The notes under the pieces are model-generated. The model ran no database searches, was not told where the DNA came from, and was given only the letters and a program-made list of their open reading frames with translations. This document shows positions 16,960-25,096 of a stretch of DNA of 64,000 nucleotides, piece by piece. The position numbers and the translations under genes are program-made. Numbering within the stretch: position 1 is the stretch's first letter; every line of letters begins with the position of its first letter. Source of the DNA: Ammoniphilus resinae (GTDB taxonomy: Bacteria; Bacillota; Bacilli; Aneurinibacillales; RAOX-1); the NCBI RefSeq assembly GCF_017873965.1, contig NZ_JAGGKT010000007.1, positions 124,001-188,000 of the forward strand, read 5' to 3'.

Positions 16960-18549
16960 ATGGTGGACCAGATAAGCATGAAGGAAGCTGCATATAAAAT
17001 TAAATCAGGTCAGACGATCACAGTTTCAGGGAACGGGGAGTTCCTTAACCCTGATGGAGTATTGGCTGCACTGGAAAAGCGATTTTTAGAAACAGGAGAA
17101 CCAAAAGATCTTACATTGATTTACAACGTTATACCGGGTTCTCCGCGGCGTGGAACAGGAGTTGACCGTCTGGCGCATCCTGGGATGCTGAAAAGGATTT
17201 ATGCCGGAAGCTATTATACGCTCGAAGTGGAAAAATTAAACGATTTAATCCGGGAGAATCAAGTGGAAGCCTATCTTGTTCCCTACGGTGCCCTCTACAA
17301 TATGATGCGGACCGCATCTGCCGGTCAGCCAGGTGTATTAACACCTGTTGGCATCGGGACATTCGTTGACCCCCGGATCGGAGGGGATAAGCTAACCCCA
17401 CGCACAACAGAAGATATATCACAGGTTATGGAAATTGATGGAAAAGAATATCTTTTTTATAAGGCAGTGCCGATTGACGTTGCCATCATTCGAGCGACGA
17501 CCGCAGACGAGGATGGGAATCTGTCACTTGAGCAAGAACCCTTTTCCATCGGAATTCTGCACAAGGCGATGGCTGCAAAAAACCGGGGAGGTACAGTGAT
17601 CGCTCAGGTCAAACAAATCGCCAAACGGGGTTCAATCCATCCAAAATCGGTCGCCGTTCCAGGAATTTTCGTCGATCATGTGGTACTTGCTCCTGATCAG
17701 ATGGACGCAATGCCATACAATCCAGCATGGACTGGTGATATCCGCATCCCGATGGAGGCAATCGAACCCATGCCGCTGGATTATAAAAAGGTCATTTCGC
17801 GGCGTGCGGCAATGGAATTGGAGCCTGGGGACCTCGTTAATTTCGGCTTTGGCATTAGTGCTAGTGTCCCGCAGATTGCTAGTGAAGAAGGGATTGCAGA
17901 CCAGGTAATTTTCAACGTTGAGCATGGGCCGGTTGGAGGTATTCCTAATAACAAGTATGCCTTTGGAGCGGGTGTCAATATGATGGCAACCATGGATGCG
18001 CAAAATATTTTCGAATTTTATGATGCCGGAAGACTTAATATGACCTGTCTTGGGATGGCGGAAGTCAATCGGGATGGCAGCATTAATGTCAGCCGTGTCA
18101 ACGGAAAGTACAATCTAGGCGGATTCATGGATATCGTTCACGCGACAAAGAAAATCGTCTTTTGCGGAACTTTCACGGCCGGTGGACTAGATATCCAGGT
18201 TGAAGACGGGAAGATAAAAATCATTCGCGATGGGCGTTATAGGAAATTTGTCAACAACCTTCAGCATGTGACATTTAACGGAAACTTTGCCCTCGAAAAA
18301 GTACAGAAGGTCGTGTATGTTACAGAGCGAGCTGTGTTTACGATCACTGAGGAAGGGCTGACATTAACCGAGATTGCACCTGGTGTTGACTTGGAACAGG
18401 ATATCTTAGCAAAGATGGAGTTTCGTCCGGCCATTTCAAAAAACCTGAAAGAGATGGATGACTGCTTATTTCAACCTGAACGGATGGGACTTAGGCAAAA
18501 AGAGTCGTTTGCACGCCAATTAAAGGATGAGAGGGGATCAAGCAAATGA
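16960..18549 (+). CDS. Class I acyl-CoA:carboxylate CoA-transferase, fused alpha-beta (YdiF-like)
   Basis: A 529-residue CoA-transferase with both class I halves in one chain, the size and layout of E. coli YdiF. The first half spans roughly residues 1-270. The catalytic Glu321 is in FNVEHGPVGGIPNN, which replaces the usual ENG-type loop and is typical for YdiF. ATG 16960 is preceded by AGAAGGGATGA at good distance, whereas a TTG at 16930 lacks a site. The next gene overlaps it by 4 bases. It likely activates the transported acid with CoA from acetyl- or succinyl-CoA; the acid is not known. Confidence 0.88.
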   Translation: MVDQISMKEAAYKIKSGQTITVSGNGEFLNPDGVLAALEKRFLETGEPKDLTLIYNVIPGSPRRGTGVDRLAHPGMLKRIYAGSYYTLEVEKLNDLIRENQVEAYLVPYGALYNMMRTASAGQPGVLTPVGIGTFVDPRIGGDKLTPRTTEDISQVMEIDGKEYLFYKAVPIDVAIIRATTADEDGNLSLEQEPFSIGILHKAMAAKNRGGTVIAQVKQIAKRGSIHPKSVAVPGIFVDHVVLAPDQMDAMPYNPAWTGDIRIPMEAIEPMPLDYKKVISRRAAMELEPGDLVNFGFGISASVPQIASEEGIADQVIFNVEHGPVGGIPNNKYAFGAGVNMMATMDAQNIFEFYDAGRLNMTCLGMAEVNRDGSINVSRVNGKYNLGGFMDIVHATKKIVFCGTFTAGGLDIQVEDGKIKIIRDGRYRKFVNNLQHVTFNGNFALEKVQKVVYVTERAVFTITEEGLTLTEIAPGVDLEQDILAKMEFRPAISKNLKEMDDCLFQPERMGLRQKESFARQLKDERGSSK

Positions 18550-19490
18550 GACCGGATTTAGTTCTAAAAGGGGTTATCCCGGCAAACCTGATTGCATTTG
18601 ATGCGAATCTGCAAATCGATGAGAGGAACTATCGCCGACACATTCGCTATATCGTTAATACAGAAGGGGTGGCTGGATTAACGACAAACGGCCATGCAGC
18701 AGAAGTAGCCACATTAACTCTGGAAGAACAGCAGCGAAGCCTGCAAATTACCCTTGATGAAGTAAATGGGAAAGTCCCAGTCATATGCGGGGTGTATCAA
18801 GACGGAACACAGAAGGCCGTGGACATCGCTAAAATGGCGGAGCGGGAAGGAGCAGACTGTTTGCTTATTTTTCCGTCAGCAGTGTTTGATTACGGTTCAC
18901 AACTTCGTCCAGAAATGGCCTATAAGCATTATGCAACGATTGCTGAAGCGACGAATCTTCCGATGGTTGCCTTTGTCTATCCGGTAACCTCCGGTCTTCA
19001 TATTCCAACAGAAAATTTAATAAAAATTTGCAGTGAAATAGATAATGTGATTGCCGTCAAGGAATGGTCTAACGACATCGGTGTCTATGAAAGGAACTAT
19101 CGTGAGCTAAAGGGCCTAGATAAGAAAATATCCCTTCTAACCAGCTTCAGTAAAGCGCTGCTTCCATCCTTGTGCATTGGTGCAGACGGGATTCTTTCCG
19201 GGCACGGAAGTCTAATTGCTGATTTACAAGTAGCCTTGTTCAATGCAGTAGAACAGGAAGATCTAAAGACTGCCCGAAGGATTGCGGATCGAATTTATCC
19301 TTTGGTTCAGGTCTTTTATAAGGAACCTTTCCTTGATATGCATAACCGCATGAAAGAAGCCAACGCCATGCTCGGCCGTATTGATGAAGCCTATGTACGC
19401 CCGCCGCTGCAGCGTCTATCGAATGAGGAAAGAGAAACAATTGGTCGCGTGATTTTGGAAGCGGGATTGCCTAGCGAACGGGTCAAGTAG
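18546..19490 (+). CDS. DapA-like (dihydrodipicolinate synthase/NAL family) lyase
   Basis: A 314-residue TIM-barrel aldolase of the DapA/N-acetylneuraminate lyase superfamily. Lys172 in NVIAVKEWS is the Schiff-base lysine and Tyr145 in VAFVYPVTSG the assisting tyrosine. The usual GTTGE pyruvate-binding loop is altered to TTNGHAAEVATL, so it is neither a standard DapA nor clearly pyruvate-specific. It overlaps the CoA-transferase by ATGA, meaning translational coupling, and precedes a crotonase. A Schiff-base lyase or hydrolase inside a CoA-dependent operon suggests cleavage of a keto-acid intermediate; the reaction cannot be named from sequence. Confidence 0.8.
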   Translation: MRPDLVLKGVIPANLIAFDANLQIDERNYRRHIRYIVNTEGVAGLTTNGHAAEVATLTLEEQQRSLQITLDEVNGKVPVICGVYQDGTQKAVDIAKMAEREGADCLLIFPSAVFDYGSQLRPEMAYKHYATIAEATNLPMVAFVYPVTSGLHIPTENLIKICSEIDNVIAVKEWSNDIGVYERNYRELKGLDKKISLLTSFSKALLPSLCIGADGILSGHGSLIADLQVALFNAVEQEDLKTARRIADRIYPLVQVFYKEPFLDMHNRMKEANAMLGRIDEAYVRPPLQRLSNEERETIGRVILEAGLPSERVK

Positions 19491-19527
19491 TTTATATAAA
19501 TAAGAGATTAGAGAGGATGTAGCTAAG

Positions 19528-20328
19528 ATGGAGCAACCGTTAATCCTGTTAGATAAATTCGAAAATGGAGTGGCCCAAGTTACCTTAAATAACCCTCCAT
19601 TTAATTTAAATACCTTAGAATCTACCCGCCAGCTAAGCGATATTTTGGACCAGGTGGAAGCGGATGATTCCATTCGTGTCGTTGTTTTAGCCAGTGCGGG
19701 AACCCGGGCGTTCTGTACTGGCTCGGATATCAAGGAATTCCCCTATGTTTCGGATGATGTCATTGAGAAGAAATTACGCAAAGAAAATGAGACCTTTAGC
19801 AAATTTGAATTTCTGTCCAAACCAACGATTGCTGCAATTGATGCCCTCGCTTGTGGGGGAGGATGTGAAATTACGCTAGCCTGTGATATACGGATTATCG
19901 CAGAAACAGCCCAAATGGGATTGCCAGAGATAAAATTGGGCGTATTTCCAGGAAGCGGGGGACTTTTTCGTCTGCCAAAAATTATCGGTCCAGCTCGAGC
20001 GATGGAATTGATGTTCCGTGGCCACTTCATTTCTGCTGGCGAAGCGGAACGGATCGGGTTGGTCAACCAGGTTGTACCTGAGGGGCAAGCCCTGTCTGCT
20101 GCGCTAACCTTGGCTGAGGAATTGGCACGTCAGCCTCGGGAGTCAATCAAAGCCATTAAACAAGGAATTAGACAGGCACTCTATAGCACGTATGAAGAGA
20201 ATCTGCAATTAACACTTAGTTTAAGTGAAAAGGTGTTTAAAACAGAAGATTGCAAGGAAGGGGTCCAGGCTTTCTTTGAGAAACGCAAACCTAGATTTGC
20301 AGGGGTTCCCACCATATCTGAGAAGTAA
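19528..20328 (+). CDS. Enoyl-CoA hydratase/isomerase family protein (region B)
   Basis: A 266-residue crotonase. ACGGGCEITLACD provides Glu114 and MGLPEIKLGVFPGSGG provides Glu134, so both hydratase glutamates are present. AGAGGATG lies before the ATG. It follows the DapA-like gene by 37 bases and is followed by a palindrome and then the flavoprotein gene. Its counterpart in region A (4101) also neighbours a flavoprotein. Hydration of a dicarboxylic or branched enoyl-CoA is plausible; the substrate is not determinable. Confidence 0.88.
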   Translation: MEQPLILLDKFENGVAQVTLNNPPFNLNTLESTRQLSDILDQVEADDSIRVVVLASAGTRAFCTGSDIKEFPYVSDDVIEKKLRKENETFSKFEFLSKPTIAAIDALACGGGCEITLACDIRIIAETAQMGLPEIKLGVFPGSGGLFRLPKIIGPARAMELMFRGHFISAGEAERIGLVNQVVPEGQALSAALTLAEELARQPRESIKAIKQGIRQALYSTYEENLQLTLSLSEKVFKTEDCKEGVQAFFEKRKPRFAGVPTISEK

Positions 20329-20330
20329 GT

Positions 20331-20342
20331 CTAATCGATTAA
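20331..20342. promoter_or_regulatory. LacI-type operator candidate 1
   Basis: CTAATCGATTAA, an 11 of 12 match to the perfect palindrome TTAATCGATTAA at 23281. It lies 23 bases before the TTG start of the flavoprotein gene. Confidence 0.5.
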
Positions 20343-20364
20343 ATAAAACGAAGGGGTTTTAGAT

Positions 20365-22110
20365 TTGACTCATACATGGAATGATAGCAATCCTATTATA
20401 GTAGAGACTGATGTGTTAGTCGTTGGAAGCGGCGGTGCTGCCTTGCGCGCCGCTCTTGCAGCAAATTCCTGTGGAGCGGACGTGTTGGTCGCGGTAAAGG
20501 GGAATTTCGCCAGAAGCGGTGCAACCTTTTATAGTGTGGCGGAAGTGGGAGCTTTTAATGTTCCGGATGGAGCAGCGGATGTAAGCGATTCCCCAGATCA
20601 ATTCCTGCAAGACATATTAGATGCAGCTCAGGGGATGGCGGATCCTCGCTTAAGCCGTATTTTGGTTTCGGAAGCCGCAGAGGCAATGGAATTTCTTGAA
20701 AAATACGGAGTTGTATTCGATAAAAAGGAAGACCGGTATCTGGCCTTTCAAGCCTGTTTTTCTTCCAAGCCGCGGGCACATGTCATCCAAGATCATTTCA
20801 AGCCTATTGTGAAAGCATTAGGAGAAGAGGCCACGCGTCGTGAAATTCGCACAATGAGCCGCCTGATGGTTACCAACTTGATCGTTGACGAGGGACAGTG
20901 TTATGGTGCTTTTGCCATCGATGAGGATGGGAGATCTATCATGATTCGTGCCAAATCTACTGTTCTTACAACTGGCGGAGCTAGCCAACTATTTAAAACA
21001 AACCTGTATCCGCCAGATATCACAGGAGATGGGTATGCCATGGCTTACCGTGCAGGGGCACAGATCGCGAACTTCGAGTTTATGCAAGCTGGGATAAGTA
21101 TCGTTGCTCCTTTTATCAATTTGTTTGGCAATTATTTATGGGATGCTGCTCCCCGGATTGCGAATAAAGAAGGGGAGTCGTTTATTCATAAATATGCTGA
21201 AGATGATCTCACAGTTGCTGAAATCATTAAAGCAAAAGAAAGACACTTTCCGTTCAGTTCGAGCGATATATCTAAGTATATTGAAATCTCTATCCAGAAG
21301 GAGATTAACCAGGGTGGGGGGACAGAAAATGGGGGAGTCTACCTTGATTTTACCAGCACAGATTTTGCCGAGGTGCTGGCCAACCCCAACACTAGTATTA
21401 GTAAAATGTGGGACACGACTTATCGATGGTACCTAAAACAAAAAGTGGATTTGTATAAAGATAAAGTGGAAATTGCTTGTTCAGCCCATGCGATTAACGG
21501 TGGGGTGAGAATTGATCAGCATGGCGGATCAAATATCAAAGGACTATTTGCAGCAGGTGAAGTAGCGGCAGGACCTCACGGTGCTGACCGTTTGGGCGGA
21601 AATATGTCTGTGACCTGTCAGGTTTTTGGTCGAAGGGCAGGGGAGGCGGCGGCTAAACACAGCCAATCCTATGAATCTAAAGAACTGCCAGGAATCATAG
21701 AGAAACAAAAACAATTTATAAACCAGTTCAAAGGCAATGGTAAACATTCTTTGCGAGGATTAAAGAAAGAATTACAGGAAGCAGCTAATCGACATCTATT
21801 AATTATTCGAAATGAGAAAGGGCTTAAAACATTTACAGCAAAGATAAAAGAGATTCAAGATCTGCTGCTAAATGATACAGAGATTGAAACACCGAAGGAT
21901 CTCATTCGCGCGATCGAATTAAAAAATCTAATCGATGTCGGGTCCATGATGGCAACCGCCGCACTTATTCGGAAGGAAAGCCGGGGAAGCCATTATCGGG
22001 AGGATTATCCCGACAAGAGCGGTGATTGGAATAAGAATATTATTCTGGATATTTCCAAGCAGGAGGGTTATTTTACTTCAAGGCTTGAAGATATCGAGAC
22101 TGGTTATTAA
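20365..22110 (+). CDS. Fumarate reductase/succinate dehydrogenase-type flavoprotein (region B)
   Basis: A 581-residue paralogue of the product at 2360. The FAD motif DVLVVGSGGAALRAALAA is at residues 12-29. The second FAD segment GLFAAGEVAAGPHGADRLGGN contains Arg409, and HAINGG contains His375; these match the carboxylate-binding residues of fumarate reductases. The FAD-tethering His is absent (FARSGATFYSVAEVG). The start is TTG, set by AAGGGG 8 bases ahead. No Fe-S or membrane subunit gene is adjacent, so it may be soluble. A LacI-type palindrome just upstream suggests local control. Function: oxidation or reduction of an unsaturated or saturated acid; substrate unknown. Confidence 0.8.
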   Translation: MTHTWNDSNPIIVETDVLVVGSGGAALRAALAANSCGADVLVAVKGNFARSGATFYSVAEVGAFNVPDGAADVSDSPDQFLQDILDAAQGMADPRLSRILVSEAAEAMEFLEKYGVVFDKKEDRYLAFQACFSSKPRAHVIQDHFKPIVKALGEEATRREIRTMSRLMVTNLIVDEGQCYGAFAIDEDGRSIMIRAKSTVLTTGGASQLFKTNLYPPDITGDGYAMAYRAGAQIANFEFMQAGISIVAPFINLFGNYLWDAAPRIANKEGESFIHKYAEDDLTVAEIIKAKERHFPFSSSDISKYIEISIQKEINQGGGTENGGVYLDFTSTDFAEVLANPNTSISKMWDTTYRWYLKQKVDLYKDKVEIACSAHAINGGVRIDQHGGSNIKGLFAAGEVAAGPHGADRLGGNMSVTCQVFGRRAGEAAAKHSQSYESKELPGIIEKQKQFINQFKGNGKHSLRGLKKELQEAANRHLLIIRNEKGLKTFTAKIKEIQDLLLNDTEIETPKDLIRAIELKNLIDVGSMMATAALIRKESRGSHYREDYPDKSGDWNKNIILDISKQEGYFTSRLEDIETGY

Positions 22111-22216
22111 TAATTATATTGTTTTAAAATTATATATAATAAAATAATGCGTTAAATTAAGAAAAATATATTGAAAATCACGAGCTGTAATTGTAAAATA
22201 GAAACATTCATAAGAT

Positions 22217-22228
22217 TTAATCGTTTTA
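22217..22228. promoter_or_regulatory. LacI-type operator candidate 2 (autoregulatory position)
   Basis: TTAATCGTTTTA keeps the left half and central CG of TTAATCGATTAA. It lies 17 bases before the TTG start of the LacI gene. Confidence 0.4.
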
Positions 22229-22244
22229 CTTGGGAGTGACAGCA

Positions 22245-23276
22245 TTGGTTACGATGAGGGATATCGCAAAACATGCAGGTGTATCCGTAGCAACGGTTTC
22301 TCACGTTCTCAATTCTTCTCGCAGGGTTGGAGCAGAAAGGAAGGAGAGAATTCTTCGCGCAATCGAGGAATTGAATTATGTTCCAAACGCAGTAGCACGG
22401 GGGTTAAGAGTGAGAGAAACGCGAACGTTAGGGTTGATATTACCTGATATTACGAATCCCTTTTTTCCCGAACTGGCTAAGGCTTGTGAAGAGATGGCTC
22501 AGTCACTAGGATATGCAGTTAATATGATTAACACGAATGACCTTGAAGGAAGAATGGCTGGGGCGGTCACCCAGATTAGGGAAGCAAGGGTTGACGGACT
22601 GATTATCACCAGTGCTGCGGAAGGGAACAAAGTATTGTTGTCCAAGCTGGTGCAGGAAGGATACCCGATGGTTCTTGTCCATCGCAGAATTCAGGGGGTT
22701 GCAGTAGATACCGTTGTAGCTGATAACTTTACCGGTGGCTACAGTGCCGCACGCCATCTCTTGTCTCTTGGACACACACGTATTGCTATGTTGACCGGGG
22801 TTGCCCACTCACCTGTGATAATGAAACGTCTAGAGGGTTATATGAAAGCAATGCAGGATGCCGGGGTTACCATTCAACCGGAATGGGTGACAAGTGGTTA
22901 TGGCAAATACGAACTGAGTTTCCATGCGACGGAAAACTTGATGCGGTTGCCAGAGAGCAAACGACCTACAGCGATGATTGCCAGTAATGATATTTCTGCC
23001 TTAGGTGTCATGGATGCTGCAGAGCATCTAGGAATCTGCATTCCTGAGGAATTATCCCTTGTTGGTTTTGATGATTTGTTTTTCTCTGCTATGAAAGCGG
23101 TTCAATTGACTACAGTAAGGATCCCTAGGTACGAAATGGGGCAAATGGCTACTCGTTTGTTGATTGATCGGATAAGCAGGTCAGGGCCGCCGCATCCAAT
23201 TGAGATGGTGCTGCCAACCACATTGATTATTCGAAAAACCTGCGGAGCTACTAATAATACTTTTATTTCAAAGTAA
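22245..23276 (+). CDS. LacI-family transcriptional regulator (region B)
   Basis: A 343-residue repressor. The DNA-binding domain is VTMRDIAKHAGVSVATVSHV with the hinge NYVPNAVARGLR, followed by a ligand domain starting TLGLILPDITNPFFPELAKA. The TTG at 22245 follows GGGAGTGA at proper distance; an upstream TTG at 22230 overlaps that site. Palindromes of TTAATCGATTAA type lie upstream of the flavoprotein, in its own leader and directly downstream before the TRAP genes. It therefore probably controls the flavoprotein and TRAP units and itself. The hinge residues support minor-groove binding at the central CG, as is usual in this family. Confidence 0.93.
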   Translation: MVTMRDIAKHAGVSVATVSHVLNSSRRVGAERKERILRAIEELNYVPNAVARGLRVRETRTLGLILPDITNPFFPELAKACEEMAQSLGYAVNMINTNDLEGRMAGAVTQIREARVDGLIITSAAEGNKVLLSKLVQEGYPMVLVHRRIQGVAVDTVVADNFTGGYSAARHLLSLGHTRIAMLTGVAHSPVIMKRLEGYMKAMQDAGVTIQPEWVTSGYGKYELSFHATENLMRLPESKRPTAMIASNDISALGVMDAAEHLGICIPEELSLVGFDDLFFSAMKAVQLTTVRIPRYEMGQMATRLLIDRISRSGPPHPIEMVLPTTLIIRKTCGATNNTFISK

Positions 23277-23280
23277 CGGT

Positions 23281-23292
23281 TTAATCGATTAA
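23281..23292. promoter_or_regulatory. LacI-type operator candidate 3 (perfect palindrome)
   Basis: TTAATCGATTAA, perfect 12-base palindrome, 4 bases after the LacI stop and 77 bases before the TRAP binding-protein gene. It would control the 23370-30623 operon. Confidence 0.55.
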
Positions 23293-23369
23293 CTATTGTT
23301 GAAAGGGGGGATGTCACAAAAAAGTATTCTTGGTAATTTAACATTTCATTAAGTAAAGGGGGAAAAGCG

Positions 23370-24443
23370 ATGAAAGTAAGAAAGGGATTATCAGCTCTTC
23401 TGGCAGGTGTTTTAGTATCTGCTATGGCATTAACAGGATGTGGTGCGAAGCCGGCCGCAGACAATTCAAGCAATAATAACTCATCATCTAATCAAGCTGC
23501 TCCGGCACCTGAGAAAAAAGAAGTAAAGAAGTTTAAATTTGGTTATGATCAACCAGACACTACGGGATACGGGATCGCCGCAAATATTTTTAATGACAAA
23601 TTAAAGGAACTTAGCGGCGGTACAATGGAAATTGAACAATTCCCGGCAGCGCAATTGGGTTCTGAGCCACAAATGCTACAGAAAATCCGTTCCGGTGACT
23701 TGGACTTTATGATTTCCTCTACCGCAAATGCTTCTACTGTTGCGCCACAATCAGGTGTTTTTTCACTACATTACATTTTTAAATCGGAAGAACATTTGAA
23801 GAAGGTTCTCGCGGATCCTGGGGTACTTCAGGCATACAAGGATATGGTTAGCGAATCCGTTGATGGTGGGCGTATTCTTACGTTGATGACTTTGGGACTG
23901 CGGGATATTTATTCAAAAAAGGAAATTAAATCGGTTAAAGACTTAGAAGGATTCAAAATTCGGGTTCAAGCTACACCGACAGAAGATGCCCATTTTCCAG
24001 CATATGGTGCACAGACCGTTCATATGCCGTTTGGTGAAGTGTATACCTCCATTCAAACAGGGGTTATGGATGGAGCGGAAAATGGTGTCAACGTTTATTT
24101 AAGCAATAAGCATTATGAAGTTGGCCCCGTTTTATCTATGACAGAACACGAAGCAAACAATTCCTTAATCTGGGTCAGTGACAAAGTTTGGAACAGCCTA
24201 TCTGACGAAGAAAAGAAGTGGGTTGAGGAAGCAGCAGCTGAAGTAGGGAAAACGCAGCCAGAGAAGGCATTTGAACTTGAGCATCAATCACAAGACAAAT
24301 TAAAGTCCATGGGGGTTACGGTTGTTGAGGATGTAGATAAGTCTGGATTTATCGAAAAAGCCACCCCAATCCAGGATCAATTGGCCAAAGAACTTGGACC
24401 ACATGCAGAAAAAATTCTTAAGCTTGTACGTGATTTAGAATAG
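23370..24443 (+). CDS. TRAP transporter substrate-binding lipoprotein (region B)
   Basis: A 357-residue DctP protein. The lipoprotein signal ends LTGC with Cys24, followed by an Asn/Ser-rich linker. Arg198 in LEGFKIRVQATP is the conserved carboxylate-binding Arg. An AAGGGGG site precedes the ATG. It is followed by a hairpin and then the small and large permease genes, the complete P-Q-M order. The operator at 23281 places it under the neighbouring LacI regulator. The ligand should be an organic acid, perhaps a sugar acid given the SDR and Gfo/Idh/MocA genes downstream. Confidence 0.94.
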   Translation: MKVRKGLSALLAGVLVSAMALTGCGAKPAADNSSNNNSSSNQAAPAPEKKEVKKFKFGYDQPDTTGYGIAANIFNDKLKELSGGTMEIEQFPAAQLGSEPQMLQKIRSGDLDFMISSTANASTVAPQSGVFSLHYIFKSEEHLKKVLADPGVLQAYKDMVSESVDGGRILTLMTLGLRDIYSKKEIKSVKDLEGFKIRVQATPTEDAHFPAYGAQTVHMPFGEVYTSIQTGVMDGAENGVNVYLSNKHYEVGPVLSMTEHEANNSLIWVSDKVWNSLSDEEKKWVEEAAAEVGKTQPEKAFELEHQSQDKLKSMGVTVVEDVDKSGFIEKATPIQDQLAKELGPHAEKILKLVRDLE

Positions 24444-24459
24444 GTATCTATAATTAGCA

Positions 24460-24482
24460 AAGGCCAATCCAGGATTGGCCTT
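24460..24482 (+). terminator. Intercistronic hairpin between dctP and dctQ
   Basis: AAGGCCAAT and ATTGGCCTT with a 5-base loop form a tight stem, followed only by a weak T tract. It may lower downstream transcription or protect the dctP mRNA. Confidence 0.6.
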
Positions 24483-24505
24483 CTTATTACAAAGGGGGGA
24501 ACAGG

Positions 24506-25096
24506 ATGAGTCAAAATCAAATGGATTCGATTGTATCACCATTGGATCGAAATATGAAATGGAAATCCTTTGATATCCTTGAACGCATTTTAATGATTTT
24601 ATGTGGAATTTGTATTTCAGGATTTACCCTCGGGGTATTTCTAGATGTACTGACAAGAACCATTGGGCACCCCTGGTTATGGCTACAAGAAGTGACAATT
24701 AGCTTCTTCACCTATGGAATATTTATCGGAGCTGCGGCGGCAACAAGAAGGAATCAACACGTCCTCTTATCATCCGCTGCCTCGAAATATACCGGGAAGG
24801 TTCGTTTATTTTGGGAAGTTTTTAACCGCATAGTTATATTAGCTGTTGCATTTTGTTTAATCTTTTATGGCTATTCTAATTATCTCCTTGGCTTTGGTAG
24901 TTTTCTTATGCCTTCCATGACACCGATCGCAGTGTTATACGCAGCAATCCCGATTTCGGGCATTTTAATTAGCCTATTTATCATAGAGCAAATTGTGAAT
25001 GGGTGGAAAAACGGGTTTGACACGCAATCTTTTTATGAGGTTCAGATCCTCGAACAGGTTGGAAGTGAATCAGATAATAAAGGGGTGGCAGGATAA
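24506..25096 (+). CDS. TRAP transporter small permease subunit (DctQ family)
   Basis: A 196-residue membrane protein with four hydrophobic segments between residues 25 and 165, the normal DctQ layout. GVFLDVLTRTIGHPWLWLQEVT near residue 48 is the family region. AAGGGGGG precedes the ATG. Its stop overlaps the ATG of the large subunit by one base, so the two are translationally coupled. It should pair with the large subunit and bind the DctP at 23370. Confidence 0.9.
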   Translation: MSQNQMDSIVSPLDRNMKWKSFDILERILMILCGICISGFTLGVFLDVLTRTIGHPWLWLQEVTISFFTYGIFIGAAAATRRNQHVLLSSAASKYTGKVRLFWEVFNRIVILAVAFCLIFYGYSNYLLGFGSFLMPSMTPIAVLYAAIPISGILISLFIIEQIVNGWKNGFDTQSFYEVQILEQVGSESDNKGVAG

